Assembly (NCBI GenBank): GCA_014529385.2 | Contig: CM043951.1 | Location: 113,506,469-113,570,468 of the forward strand | Direction of reading: 5' to 3' | DNA length: 64,000 nucleotides | Source: Adiantum capillus-veneris | Lineage: Eukaryota > Streptophyta > Polypodiopsida > Polypodiales > Pteridaceae | Part shown: piece after piece, positions 36,415 through 46,263 of the stretch | How positions within the stretch are numbered: the stretch's first letter is position 1 | Layout of the letters: every line of letters starts with the position of its first letter | Made by a program: the position numbers and the translations under genes | Notes under the pieces: model-generated | Database searches by the model: none | Told to the model about the DNA's origin: nothing | Seen by the model: the letters and a program-made list of their open reading frames with translations, nothing else

Positions 36415-39400
36415 TCATTCATGATCAGCAGCAGCAAAGAGAGATATGAGACTCGCCGCATCACAGGTCTCCTCATCCCTCACCAACACTGCTTGATCCA
36501 CATACAACTCATCCTGCTCGACCATCATCAACCTGGCATGATACAATTTAAGACGCAATCCATTTACCCTTGACTTATGTAGAAACCCATCCAGGTTAGC
36601 CAGCTGATATGTGCCATTTGGAAAACACTCCACTACCTTGAAAGGGCCTTCCCACTTAATTTGAAACTTCTTTTGGAAGGTGTTGTCCAGCTTACTGTTG
36701 TAGCGCAAAACCAAGTCATGTTTCTTGATACCCTTACTTTTGACCTGTTCATTTATCTTTGCCAAAGCCTTATCCTGCATCTGCCCATAATGCTCCCATG
36801 CGCTCATCCTATCCAACTGGACCTCTTGTAACTGCAAGAGCCTCTCTTTGAATGCATCACTAGGCGGCCCAAGCAACTTCTCTAACATCTTGACCGCAGG
36901 CAACTCTACCTCCATAGGCAATAGTGCTTCCTTTCCATACACCAAATGAAATGGAGTAAACCCTGTACCTGTCTTCACTGAAGTACGGTAAGCCCATAAT
37001 GCACTAGGCAATTCCAAATCCCAATTCTTTCCTTGGTGCTCTGTCACTTTAGAAAGAATTTGTACCAACTCACCATTGAATCTTTCATTTAAGCCATTAC
37101 ACTGCGGGTAATAAGGAGTGGTATGCTGGTGCCTAATCTTCATCTTTGTGCATAAGAAGTCTAGCAGTTTAGCTCTAAATCCTGGCCCCTTATCTGAAAG
37201 TAGCTCTAATGGAACCCCAAACTTGCAACATATTTCATCATACACAAATTTTGCCACATCCTTTGCAGTGATCTGTTTTACTGCTATAGCCTCTGCCCAT
37301 CTAGAGAGATAGTCCACTGCCGTCAAGATATAGCTTTTGCCCCTGCTTGTGATAGGTAACGGGCCTATTGCATCAATCCCCCACTTTTCAAACACATCAA
37401 ACGTCATAATGGTTTTTCGTAGATCTGGCTTCAACACTCTCTTCCCAAATGCTTGACATCTATTACAAGACCTACACCAATGGTGAACATCCTTGTGCAA
37501 ACTAGGCCATACATACCTCTCTTGCAAAATCTTATGCAAGGTGATCTTTAGAGCAAAATGGCCACCACATGCGCCTTCATGATTCTCTTCCAGCACTCTG
37601 TAAAGCTCGTCCCGCCAAGGTACACGTCTCAACACGAGATCAGCCCCTTTCATGTATAAGACATCACCAATCAATTTGTACCTGTATGCTCTACGCACAA
37701 AGCCATACTTCTTAGACTTCTGAATCTCCTTTGGAATGATTTCAGTTAGCAAAAACTCCTCTTCTTGAGCCAAACTTTCCCGGCCATGATAAAGAGGTAA
37801 ATTGGTCCTCAACACGAATAGCTCCCCAATCATGCCTTGAGCTGCTTCATGTGCCTCTCCATTTAAAGCACGTTCAATGTGTCTGATGCTCCATGCTTCG
37901 AACTTTTTTAACAGGCCTTTAATTCTGAAGCACATTTCCTTCAATGAGGTGTTCTTGCTCTTCCACACACCCAGCACTTGCTTCACCACTAACAAGGCAT
38001 CACCTTTTATGCTCAACCTTCGAACCCCATGCTTCAAACAAATGTGTAAGCCGGCTTCCAATGTAGCATATTCAGCCTCATTGTTACTATGCGCATCCAA
38101 TTTGAACCCTCTCTTGCATACTAGCTTCCCCTCTGGATCATAAAGTGATATACCCCCTGAAGCTGCATCGTGGCTCTTTCTGTATGAACCATCAAAGAAC
38201 AACACATGTGCATTGCTGATCTGTGGAACTTCTTCAACTACCTTTCTCACCACCTCTTCCTTAACAATAAGGGGATTCTCTTTGTAGGTCAACAAATCAG
38301 CTAGGGTAGCCCTTGTACTATCTTCCACTAGAAAAGAGAACTCAAACTCTTGCAGCTCAATTACCCATTTCTTCACCACATTTGACATGTTAATACCATT
38401 AATTAACTGTGGCAAAAAGGCATAACTCGTCAAGAAAACAAAAGGCCGTGGTAGCAAGTAATGACGAAATCGTCGACAAGCAAATATTGCACTGGCCATC
38501 ACTAGCTCTACTTCCGATAACTTTCTCTCCGCTACCAACTTCACTCGGCTTGCACAATACACTGGCCTCATATAATGGCTGCCCTTCCCCTTTTGCAATA
38601 GCATGGCTCCAATGGCATCATCCCCTACTGATGGATTTACATAAAAAACTTTCTCCCAATCAGGAGCCTGCATGGCTGACAACCCCCCTAACACCTCTTT
38701 CACCTCTTGAAACACTTCTTCACACTTGTCATCCCATTGCAATGGATCATGCTTTGCCACTTGCTGTAATGGATAAAGAAGATGTGAAGACAATGGAATA
38801 AACCGTGCCATGTACTTCACTTTGTGTATAAAGGTTGCCAATTGCTTCGTACTCATAGGTGATGGAAGAAGAATAATAGACTTCACCTTATCTGGATCAG
38901 CCTCAATGCCATTTTCTGACACCACATGGCCCAATAACTTCACCCTTGGATGTGCTAGATGACATTTCTTTGGATTTAGTTGTCCTCCACATTCATCATA
39001 TCGAGCCAATACCATCTGCAGCTTCTCATGGTGTTCAACCCTACTGCTATAGACACAGAAGTCATCCATAAAAGCTTTAACACAACTACCAATGAATGGT
39101 TCCAACACCCAATTTGCTCTCTCTTGATAGAAGGAAGGTCCATTTGACAACCCAAATGGCAATACTGTGTAGCAATAGCAGCCCCATGGCGTAATAAAAG
39201 TTGTCTTTGTGCGGTCTTTAAGAGCAATCTTCAATTGAAAATAGCCTGAAAAACTATCACACACACTGTACCTCTCATAACCTGCCACTGAATCCAAGAT
39301 CTGAGCAATGAATGGAAGAGGATATGGGTTCTTCTTAGTGGCTGCGTTTAAGGGTTTAAAATCTACACAAATTCTCCACTTCCCATCCTTCTTTGGACTG

Positions 39401-39939
39401 ACTACAACTGGACTCACCCATTCTGTGGTCTCCACAGGGACTATGAATCCTGCCTTCAATAACTTGTCCACCTCTACCCGCAAGGCTTCCATTTGCTCTT
39501 GACCCATCCTTCTTAGCCTTTGCCGCACTGGCTTAGCACCTTCTTTCAGCTCTATATGCATCTCTTCACCCTTGAACCCTCTGATCTCTTCATATGAAGT
39601 AATGAACAAATCAGGAAAACTAGCCAGCATATGCAAAAATATATCTTTCTCCATAGCTGAGAGGTCTCCACTAATCATTTGCGTCATTAATTCTTGCTTC
39701 TTTGACAACTCAACCTTAGTTTGCATCAGCCCTTCAATCACTTCATAAGGCCCTTCACTTTCATCTTCAACCTCATTCGCAAATGCAACTAAACCAATCT
39801 CCTGGATTTCTTTGTCCATCAAAAGAAATGCAACATCAGCATCCTCATCACTGCTGGTAGTGCTATCACTGTCCTCATCTGTCACCGTGGAAGAGTCTTC
39901 ATCACTAGACTCATCCTCATCTTCATAAAACTCCTCCAA
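36415..39939 (-). CDS. Pol of the Tat-like element (RT, RNase H, second RNase H, integrase)
   Basis: A single open region of about 1174 codons. A Ser/Asp/Glu-rich start leads into reverse transcriptase at roughly residues 135-330 (VCDSFSGYFQL, LPFGLSNGP, AFMDDFCVYSS, the catalytic D-D pair). Gypsy RNase H follows (DDAIGAMLLQKG), then the second, archaeal-type RNase H near 610-740 (HVLFFDGSYRKSHDAASGG, SNNEAEYATLEAG). Integrase comes next, with the His-His-Cys-Cys zinc region (GGHFALKITLH, CRSCNRCQ) and core (GIDAIGPLP, SDKGPGFRAKLL, YYPQCNGLNERFNGE). The C-terminal part has KWEGPFKVVECFPNGTYQL. The two RNase H domains are the mark of the Tat/Ogre group. How it is translated relative to gag cannot be told from sequence; stop read-through is known in some LTR families. 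Confidence 0.93.
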   Translation of the reverse strand: MEEFYEDEDESSDEDSSTVTDEDSDSTTSSDEDADVAFLLMDKEIQEIGLVAFANEVEDESEGPYEVIEGLMQTKVELSKKQELMTQMISGDLSAMEKDIFLHMLASFPDLFITSYEEIRGFKGEEMHIELKEGAKPVRQRLRRMGQEQMEALRVEVDKLLKAGFIVPVETTEWVSPVVVSPKKDGKWRICVDFKPLNAATKKNPYPLPFIAQILDSVAGYERYSVCDSFSGYFQLKIALKDRTKTTFITPWGCYCYTVLPFGLSNGPSFYQERANWVLEPFIGSCVKAFMDDFCVYSSRVEHHEKLQMVLARYDECGGQLNPKKCHLAHPRVKLLGHVVSENGIEADPDKVKSIILLPSPMSTKQLATFIHKVKYMARFIPLSSHLLYPLQQVAKHDPLQWDDKCEEVFQEVKEVLGGLSAMQAPDWEKVFYVNPSVGDDAIGAMLLQKGKGSHYMRPVYCASRVKLVAERKLSEVELVMASAIFACRRFRHYLLPRPFVFLTSYAFLPQLINGINMSNVVKKWVIELQEFEFSFLVEDSTRATLADLLTYKENPLIVKEEVVRKVVEEVPQISNAHVLFFDGSYRKSHDAASGGISLYDPEGKLVCKRGFKLDAHSNNEAEYATLEAGLHICLKHGVRRLSIKGDALLVVKQVLGVWKSKNTSLKEMCFRIKGLLKKFEAWSIRHIERALNGEAHEAAQGMIGELFVLRTNLPLYHGRESLAQEEEFLLTEIIPKEIQKSKKYGFVRRAYRYKLIGDVLYMKGADLVLRRVPWRDELYRVLEENHEGACGGHFALKITLHKILQERYVWPSLHKDVHHWCRSCNRCQAFGKRVLKPDLRKTIMTFDVFEKWGIDAIGPLPITSRGKSYILTAVDYLSRWAEAIAVKQITAKDVAKFVYDEICCKFGVPLELLSDKGPGFRAKLLDFLCTKMKIRHQHTTPYYPQCNGLNERFNGELVQILSKVTEHQGKNWDLELPSALWAYRTSVKTGTGFTPFHLVYGKEALLPMEVELPAVKMLEKLLGPPSDAFKERLLQLQEVQLDRMSAWEHYGQMQDKALAKINEQVKSKGIKKHDLVLRYNSKLDNTFQKKFQIKWEGPFKVVECFPNGTYQLANLDGFLHKSRVNGLRLKLYHARLMMVEQDELYVDQAVLVRDEETCDAASLISLFAAADHE

Positions 39940-41766
39940 TCATTTCCTTGTGTCCATATTATAAAGTTTCTTGGTACCTATCTTTCCATAGAGGCTAATC
40001 GTACCATGTCGCCAATCTTGAACAGCTCCCACTGCACGTAACCATGGTCTGCCCAGTATAATAGGATATTCTCCCAACCCTGCTGGCATCACATGAAAAT
40101 CAACCATTGCCTTTGCATCATATGCCTCCACTTCTAAGCTCTTTACAACACCCAAGCATTTTACTTTTTGATGGTTTGCGAATCTGATTCGAAAACCTGA
40201 CACCCCAGCCACTGTGAGACCCATCTTCTCAACGCATGAGTGTGTTATGACGCATATTTGGGCTCCGCCATCCACATAACCTTGTCCCAAATTTTTCCTT
40301 TTATGCCACACATCTACTATTGGACAAATGTCTGGTAGCTCGTCCATTGCCAACACCTTCATTGAACCTCTCTCTGGCTCTTTCTCCATTGGGTTAACCA
40401 TCCTCTTCCACTGTCGCTTTAGCTTAGGCACCATCTCTATAAGCTGCCCAAAAGTAACATCTGCCTTCCTGCTCGTCAGATCCTCCTTCAAGTCATAGCT
40501 TAATTGCCCATTCCCTAGTGGAAAATCTGAAACATGAAACTTTCGACGAGCTCTCCTTTTCCTCTTGGCCTTGACATCCTCGCCTTCATGGCTCTTTCCT
40601 TTCTTCTTACTAGGACCTGGGGCACTTCTTCCTTCCTTTTCCTCTGTGGTCCTCTTCCCAATAGGCATCACTAATGTATCCTCTAGCTTTGATGCCTTCT
40701 CCAAGGTGACTACACTTAGCACTTTTGTCTTCCCTTTTTCCTCCTGGGTCAGTCCACTGGTTCCTTCGTCTCCCTTAATTTCGATGCCATAATCATTTGA
40801 CCTAGTTAGCACCTGTCTTGGCAATGGATACATGTCTCCCCCCATCCTTGGTGGCTTATCACATTGCGGGCTGATGTGACCCAACTCTCCACAATTATAA
40901 CATGTGGGCGTCTGCCTCCAAAACCTACCATTGCTTTGTCCAACACCATTCCTAGGCCTTTCTTCACCTCCTGGCTGATTTGCAAACCGCCCTCGACCTC
41001 GATTATTTCCCACTTGACCTAGCATGTTTAGGCTGAGATTCTTCATCAAATCAACCACTTGCCTCATGTCTTGCCTTAGGCCATCATCTTGCACTGCTGT
41101 AGTGACCACTGCTGACATAACCTGAGTAGTAACAGGAACCACTGGTTCATGATGAACCCCTGACATACGACCTTGTAAAGAGTCCATAGGCTGAAATTCA
41201 GACCTCATGGGCAAAGACTCCACCCCTAACTGGCTCATTTTCCTCAGCTTCCACTCTTTGTTCCTTGCTACCTCTAGTGCATCTTCATATGTCCTAGGCT
41301 TCTTTAGCTCCACTCTCCAACGTATATTCTCCCAAAGACCAGCTAAGAACCTGTCCTTCTTCATCATGTCAGGCGGGGGTACCTGTGGTGCTAAGGCCTT
41401 GCACATTCGCTCCCATGCCAATGAAAACTTAAGTATGTACGCATCTACTGGCTCACCTTCCTTTTGCACCAAAGCCTGTACTTCTTGCCACACTTTGTCA
41501 GGATCTTCTATCTTCACAAACTCCACTTCCAACCCATGTCGTAGATTGTCCCAACTCAACCTTACAGGTGGATCAGCCACACGCAACTCCTCTTCAAATG
41601 CTTTGGACCAAGCTCGTGCATCACTCTTCAAACAAATTTGGAGAAGACGTAACATTTGCGCCGGTTCATGAATCTGGTTGCTAATGCAGGCAACCTCCAT
41701 CTTTTCCAGAAAGTCCTCCACATCTTCATCACTTCTTCCATGAAACTCCGGATAAGAGAAAGCCAT
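39940..41766 (-). CDS. Gag-protease of the Tat-like element
   Basis: About 608 codons from ATG at 41766. The gag capsid-like part is MAFSYPEFHGRSDEDVEDFL through ARAWSKAFEEEL and DRFLAGLWENIRW. A CCHC zinc knuckle (CYNCGELGHISPQC) lies near residue 290. A basic linker (KAKRKRRARRKFHVSDFPLG) and an aspartic protease follow (YVDGGAQICVITHSCVEKMG, with ILGRPWLRAVGAV downstream). It starts about 1.1 kb inside the 5' LTR; the leader between holds a conserved module at 41850-42025. Confidence 0.9.
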   Translation of the reverse strand: MAFSYPEFHGRSDEDVEDFLEKMEVACISNQIHEPAQMLRLLQICLKSDARAWSKAFEEELRVADPPVRLSWDNLRHGLEVEFVKIEDPDKVWQEVQALVQKEGEPVDAYILKFSLAWERMCKALAPQVPPPDMMKKDRFLAGLWENIRWRVELKKPRTYEDALEVARNKEWKLRKMSQLGVESLPMRSEFQPMDSLQGRMSGVHHEPVVPVTTQVMSAVVTTAVQDDGLRQDMRQVVDLMKNLSLNMLGQVGNNRGRGRFANQPGGEERPRNGVGQSNGRFWRQTPTCYNCGELGHISPQCDKPPRMGGDMYPLPRQVLTRSNDYGIEIKGDEGTSGLTQEEKGKTKVLSVVTLEKASKLEDTLVMPIGKRTTEEKEGRSAPGPSKKKGKSHEGEDVKAKRKRRARRKFHVSDFPLGNGQLSYDLKEDLTSRKADVTFGQLIEMVPKLKRQWKRMVNPMEKEPERGSMKVLAMDELPDICPIVDVWHKRKNLGQGYVDGGAQICVITHSCVEKMGLTVAGVSGFRIRFANHQKVKCLGVVKSLEVEAYDAKAMVDFHVMPAGLGEYPIILGRPWLRAVGAVQDWRHGTISLYGKIGTKKLYNMDTRK

Positions 41767-41849
41767 GGCTAGAGGACCCCTTCAAACACACGTGCAAGAA
41801 CCCAAAACTTTTCACTACCCAATCCCCAGAAACTTCAATGGAGCTCAGC

Positions 41850-42025
41850 TTTAGATGAGAACAAACACATGCACATCAAATGAGTTTTCATAGTTGATCA
41901 TCGGAATTACAACAGGCAAAGGACATTCCAGGATCTCTCTCAATCTTCTTGGCCCAAACATAAAGACTATGCGCTGCTAGAAAAAGATCTTCCTAGACAC
42001 ATGAACATTAATCTGAATTCTTTGA
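41850..42025 (-). repeat. Leader module, single copy, Tat-like element
   Basis: In minus-strand translation it shows INVHVSRKI, QRIVFMFGPRRLREIL and a tail like FDVHVFVLI, clearly related to the paired copies in the second gypsy element's LTRs and to 54181-54408. It ends less than 100 bp before the gag ATG. Confidence 0.7.
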
Positions 42026-42659
42026 GTTAAATGAAAAGGAGTGAACTGAGGGCCATTTTGATCATCCATTAAAGCCAACCATGAAGCTCCCAAGAAGGCA
42101 CACCTGACTCAACCTCTGATTTTGCCAAAATTTCAGCAGCATAACAACATAAATGGCTCAAAATACCAAAAAACCAGCCATCATAACTTGGGAAAATTTC
42201 GACAGAGTTTTCCCAGAAGTAGAGCAGTAGGAACCCAAAATATAGACTGTATCTGTATGCATAAAATGCCAACAACAAAACCCCAGCATCAAATAGGACT
42301 CACTAGTACATAGCCTATGGCGAGGTCACAAAAAGGGTGCTCCAGCTACCTGTATCACCGAAAGGATCTCTACATTTGAGAATCCCCCAGCTCAATAAAA
42401 ACCTCCCGCTATCGACCCTCACACGAAGACTAATGCAAATCGCATATAGTCAAGTCTCAGAAATGACTATCTTCCAGACCAAGTCTCGGAAATGACTGGG
42501 ACTGCCAAATACAACCAAGTATGGCTCCACAAATGCGTACAATGGTAGTTTCCACAAGTAACGTACAATCCAGCAAACAATGCGCTCAAATAGGCGCCAA
42601 GTGATGCATTCCCACAACAACTGCAAGTGACATCACTGCTAGTATATCACTGTACTCCA

Positions 42660-42795
42660 GCTACCTGTACCTGTGCGAATCACCTGTACCTGTACTTGTC
42701 CCTGTCCCTGTCCCTGTCCCTGTAACCTGTAACCTGTAACCTGTAACCTGTAACATGTAACCTGTAACCTGTAATCGGTAACCTGTAATCCCGAA
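42660..42795. repeat. CCCTGT and CCTGTAA tandem repeats in the element's leader
   Basis: Hexamer CCCTGT units (about 42695-42725) followed by eight or so CTGTAAC heptamers. They lie about 70 bp from the primer-binding region. Not the plant telomere repeat. Confidence 0.85.
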
Positions 42796-42861
42796 TCTCG
42801 AAGCTTGAAGCTCGAAGCAGAAGGTACTCGAAGAAGATCCTCCGTGGGGGCGCCAAAAGAA

Positions 42862-43030
42862 TGTGAGCGGGATGAAAACACACACAAAGCCTCTATAACG
42901 ACCCGACACACACTCTTGGGAACATACACACACACACTATGGGGCACCACTCGGCTTAGACAACACACCTGGCCGAGACAGGGAACACACCTCTGGAGTG
43001 AGAGGAGAGAGACTATCCACTTGCCCACTC

Positions 43031-43061
<31 letters not shown>

Positions 43062-44004
43062 AAAAAACTCAGCTCAAAAGAGGAGAATTTCTGATGTTTA
43101 GATACAAATGAGCTTGGGCCAACACCAATGGGGCAAACAGCTCACACAATATGGGTAAAAGATACCAGATACAATCACAAACTAGAGCAGAAACTTCGTT
43201 CATAGGAGAAACTTACACAGAAAAACAGCAGGAAAAGAGTGAGGAATTTGGCAAAATGGACAGCGCCATCGCGTCCGGAACGGCCCAAAACCCCAGTCTA
43301 CAATGTCAAAGTGCTCAAATCCGACCTCGGATGAACAGTTTACGGCCAAAACAGGCTCCAAAAACACCAAAAACACACCTGCGGCTGTTCCTCCTCTCTT
43401 CTCCACGTTTTTTCTGGTCTTCTCTCTGTTTTTTCAGTTCCCACACTTATCTTTATTACTTGGGCACCCTTGGCCTTTTAGATGACCTCAAACGGACCCC
43501 GAACAGGCCAAAAATTGACCTCGCAGTGCATAGTTGTCACCTTTTTGCATCATTCGCACACCTGGCACTCAGCTTTTTTCCAATAATGCATCTCGCCACC
43601 ACGTGAAGTGGCCCCAAAAAGTGGTCCTAATGATGACCTTTCTGCATAACTCTCACCAGAAAACACCCACGTTGTGTCCGTCCTCATCCGCGTGCAAATA
43701 TTGACCTCGTTCGCCCTCCTGACACCACTAGATGCCATCTGACGCACCTGTTGACCTCACGTCGTCGGCCCGCGGATAGCTTCCTCGAGAAGTTTTACGC
43801 GCTACCAACTCCTCCTTATTGTAGAAAAAACACACTAGTATTGGTAATAGTGAAAAACGATACAGTAGATACACCCTGTCCTACCTGTACACATGTGGGC
43901 CCCACGTAACCACCTGGCTATGGAAATTGGGCAATCCTTTATTTGATGCACCATGCATGTGTATGTACATATGCGCAATCCCTTGCTCCAAAAAACTCCT
44001 GACA
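42862..44004 (-). repeat. 5' LTR of the whole-looking Tat-like element
   Basis: 1143 bp, partner of 35240-36386; CA microsatellite near 43029-43059. Confidence 0.95.
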
Positions 44005-44009
44005 GCGGT

Positions 44010-44290
44010 AGCTTATTAGTGCTTGCATAGTAGCTTCTATTGTCATACTGACTCTGCATGTAACTTGAAAAATTGTTCTTAATTTCTTATTATGAAGAAC
44101 AGAATTCAAGGTGTTGGATAGATATATTATCCTGACATGTAACCATGATAAGCGATGTAGACAGTCAACCATTTACTGACTTTGGAGTATTTTGCTTACT
44201 TGTAATGATGATACAATGTAGTAAAGTAGCTTCCAATGCTCAATGTAGTAAAGCATGTTTTTGTTAACTTGTACATTTGTTTATGTTTTA
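44010..44290. repeat. Second copy of the duplicated segment without the HAD gene
   Basis: 44010-44118 matches 24583-24668 and 44119-44290 matches 26978-27158, directly joined. The roughly 2.3 kb that carries the acidic and HAD exons in the first copy is absent here. Confidence 0.8.
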
Positions 44291-44291
44291 G

Positions 44292-44381
44292 ACACGATTC
44301 AAGCAATTGCAAAATAGGGTGATGCTCAGCACAGAGATTACGAAGATTCCCCCAAAGAAAAAAAAAAGAAAATATGCTTAA
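44292..44381 (+). pseudogene. Possible last exon of the plus-strand gene, with a nuclear signal
   Basis: Acceptor TATGTTTTAG ends at 44291; phase-0 frame TRFKQLQNRVMLSTEITKI then PPKKKKRKYA and a stop (44379-44381). The Lys/Arg cluster is a classic monopartite nuclear localisation signal. It is too short to be sure. Membership in the plus-strand gene is inferred from strand and position. Confidence 0.45.
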
Positions 44382-45095
44382 GGGCCATCAAAAGCAGCTT
44401 ACATTAGAACTAGGAATGCTATACATCAAAAGGAGTGCTATATAAAATAGCCTCATATGTTTCTGAGGAAAGTAAGAATTACTTGTACGTCCCACTTTCT
44501 GCATTGGGAACTTAATAGCTCGTACAAGATGGGATTGCAAGGTGGCTTCAGGCTTAGAATTTAATAGCTTGAACTCATAGGGATTTTCTTTTGCTTGTTC
44601 GTACCAAACTCCTTTGAGAACAAACGAGCCAGCATTGCAAACATTCCCCCATGCATCTCTTAGCAAAGCTTTAGTTTGAGTTTTTTTTGCTGTACATTTC
44701 AAGACATAGAAATCCACAAGCTCCTTATTGTCATGAGGAGCTATAACAGCAAAATTGTCACCAACATGAAGTGCATCACTCAATGTATCATGGTGTCCTT
44801 CATATGCAAACTCTTCAATCTCATCATCATCTTCGACATCATCTGTAGGTTCAAGGGTAACATAATTCCATGCAGAAATGTGTAATTTTTTCGAACACCT
44901 CCTCCAGCTGTCTTGCAAACAAGCACTACAAAAGCATGATAATTGCCGATACCTAAGAAGTTTTCCATTTGTTAAGGAGTAGCCGTTGACACAATGTAAC
45001 CCACGTGCATTAGGCACATATTTACAATCCCGCGGTTGGCCTCTATCGACATCACCTACTTTGACCTCCCAGAACAGTCGAGTAATTGGTCATAC

Positions 45096-45259
45096 CTGCG
45101 AAGAATACGTGGCTGTAGCACCATTGGTCATGGTTTCTCTCAAAAATGGCACCACATCTGCTGCACATTGTAATTTCACACAGTCTGGCTTTAGCTGCTC
45201 CTGAGTGAGATGTCTCTTAATAACAGCACCTACACCATCATGTTCACCCTTCCCATGAC
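45096..45259 (-). pseudogene. Transposase exon with the GHGKG...DGVG block
   Basis: Bounded on the minus strand by acceptor TTTTTGTTCAG and donor CAG/GTATGACC. Encodes GHGKGEHDGVGAVIKRHLT and on to NGATATYSSQ. It is open throughout, so this exon is better preserved than its neighbours. Confidence 0.6.
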
Positions 45260-45336
45260 CTGAACAAAAAGAGTATCATGGATTTTATCATTAGATATAT
45301 AGAAATGATAGTATTTTTGGACACGACCTGCAATCC

Positions 45337-45630
45337 TCACATATGTAATGTGAACAAGATTGTCACCTGGCTAGAAAACCAATGCATCGATTGGATCTCA
45401 TTCTGTTCTTTGAAAGTGTAATTTTCAGCGAAATCCACCACTAACACTACCACATCTTCAGGGAAGATACGTAGGCAATCTTTAAACTGCTCGGCCTTCC
45501 ATCTATAAACAAAATTGTGCTTTATAAACTTACTCAGATGATCCTTGAACAGTATGAAAAGCTGCCCGCACTGCATCTCCTTGTGAGAAAGAACTTTTCT
45601 TTTCTTCTTTTTCCCTGAATCTGTTCGCCA
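45337..45630 (-). pseudogene. Transposase core block with DFAENY and EIQSMHW
   Basis: Encodes KVLSHKEMQCGQLFILF..., then RWKAEQFKDCL and VVDFAENYTFKEQNEIQSMHW. The Asp before FAENY is the likely first catalytic acid by analogy with DDE cores; this is inference. Confidence 0.55.
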
Positions 45631-46263
45631 ACTTCAAGGTCTTCACAAATATTAACTGTTACCATGTGTGCACCATTTAACTCTTAAATTGGGCAAATTG
45701 GTAGCTTCTTTGAAGGGCCACATGAAGAGCATTCGCCAATCAAACACTTCAGTGCAAAAAAATTTGACCCGCTAGCCTTCAAGCATAAAACTGACTCCCA
45801 AAGCTTTGTAAGGCTAGGGCACTGATTTGTCTGAGCACTACATTTCAAATCTGCACCACAAATATCACATTGACAACTACACTCTTTCCCATGCACGCCA
45901 TAAGAAATCTGCCTTATATGGTTTACGCATCCTCGAGAATGACATTTGAATATGAGTGATGCAACAGCAACTGTAGCGATCTTGGAGCTTGCGTACAAAA
46001 TAAGGTTTCAGCTTTTCAAATGTCTTTTGGTGAATTTGTACCTCTGGGTGACTCTGTTTGAAGGCAAGAAAGAATTCTACCTGCATTAAATAATGATATT
46101 TAGTACATTTATTGGCAAAATCATAACTTATTGTTGACATGCAAAACTGAGATCAATCTGGTGGGAGCTAGTATAAGAATGGTAACTAATACTTTTGTGA
46201 TCAGTGGAAGGAGAAGAGTTGCAAGAGCCTGAGTCTAATAGTAGAAAGCACTCTAAGACCTAG

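Larger units (their letters stand above)
35240..44004 (-). mobile_element. Ty3/gypsy Tat-like element, looks whole
   Basis: Fossil element on the minus strand with LTRs 35240-36386 and 42862-44004 (TG...CA) and GCGG target duplications. Just inside the 5' LTR the minus strand reads TTTTGGCGCCCCCAC, the probable primer-binding site (tRNA not named). It carries two long adjoining open regions, gag-protease and a pol of about 1170 codons with reverse transcriptase, RNase H, a second archaeal-type RNase H and integrase, which marks it as Tat-like. Both regions look whole. LTRs differ by about 1.5 percent by eye, so it is recent. It lies in a GGTAGCTACC-type repeat of the DNA transposon. Confidence 0.94.

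Noticed and set aside
41207-41671. Plus-strand open frame opposite gag
   Set aside because: Shadow of the well-supported gag-protease frame on the minus strand.
42720-42790. Telomere-like repeat
   Set aside because: The unit CTGTAAC/CCTGTAA differs from the plant telomere repeat CCCTAAA, and the array lies inside an LTR element leader.
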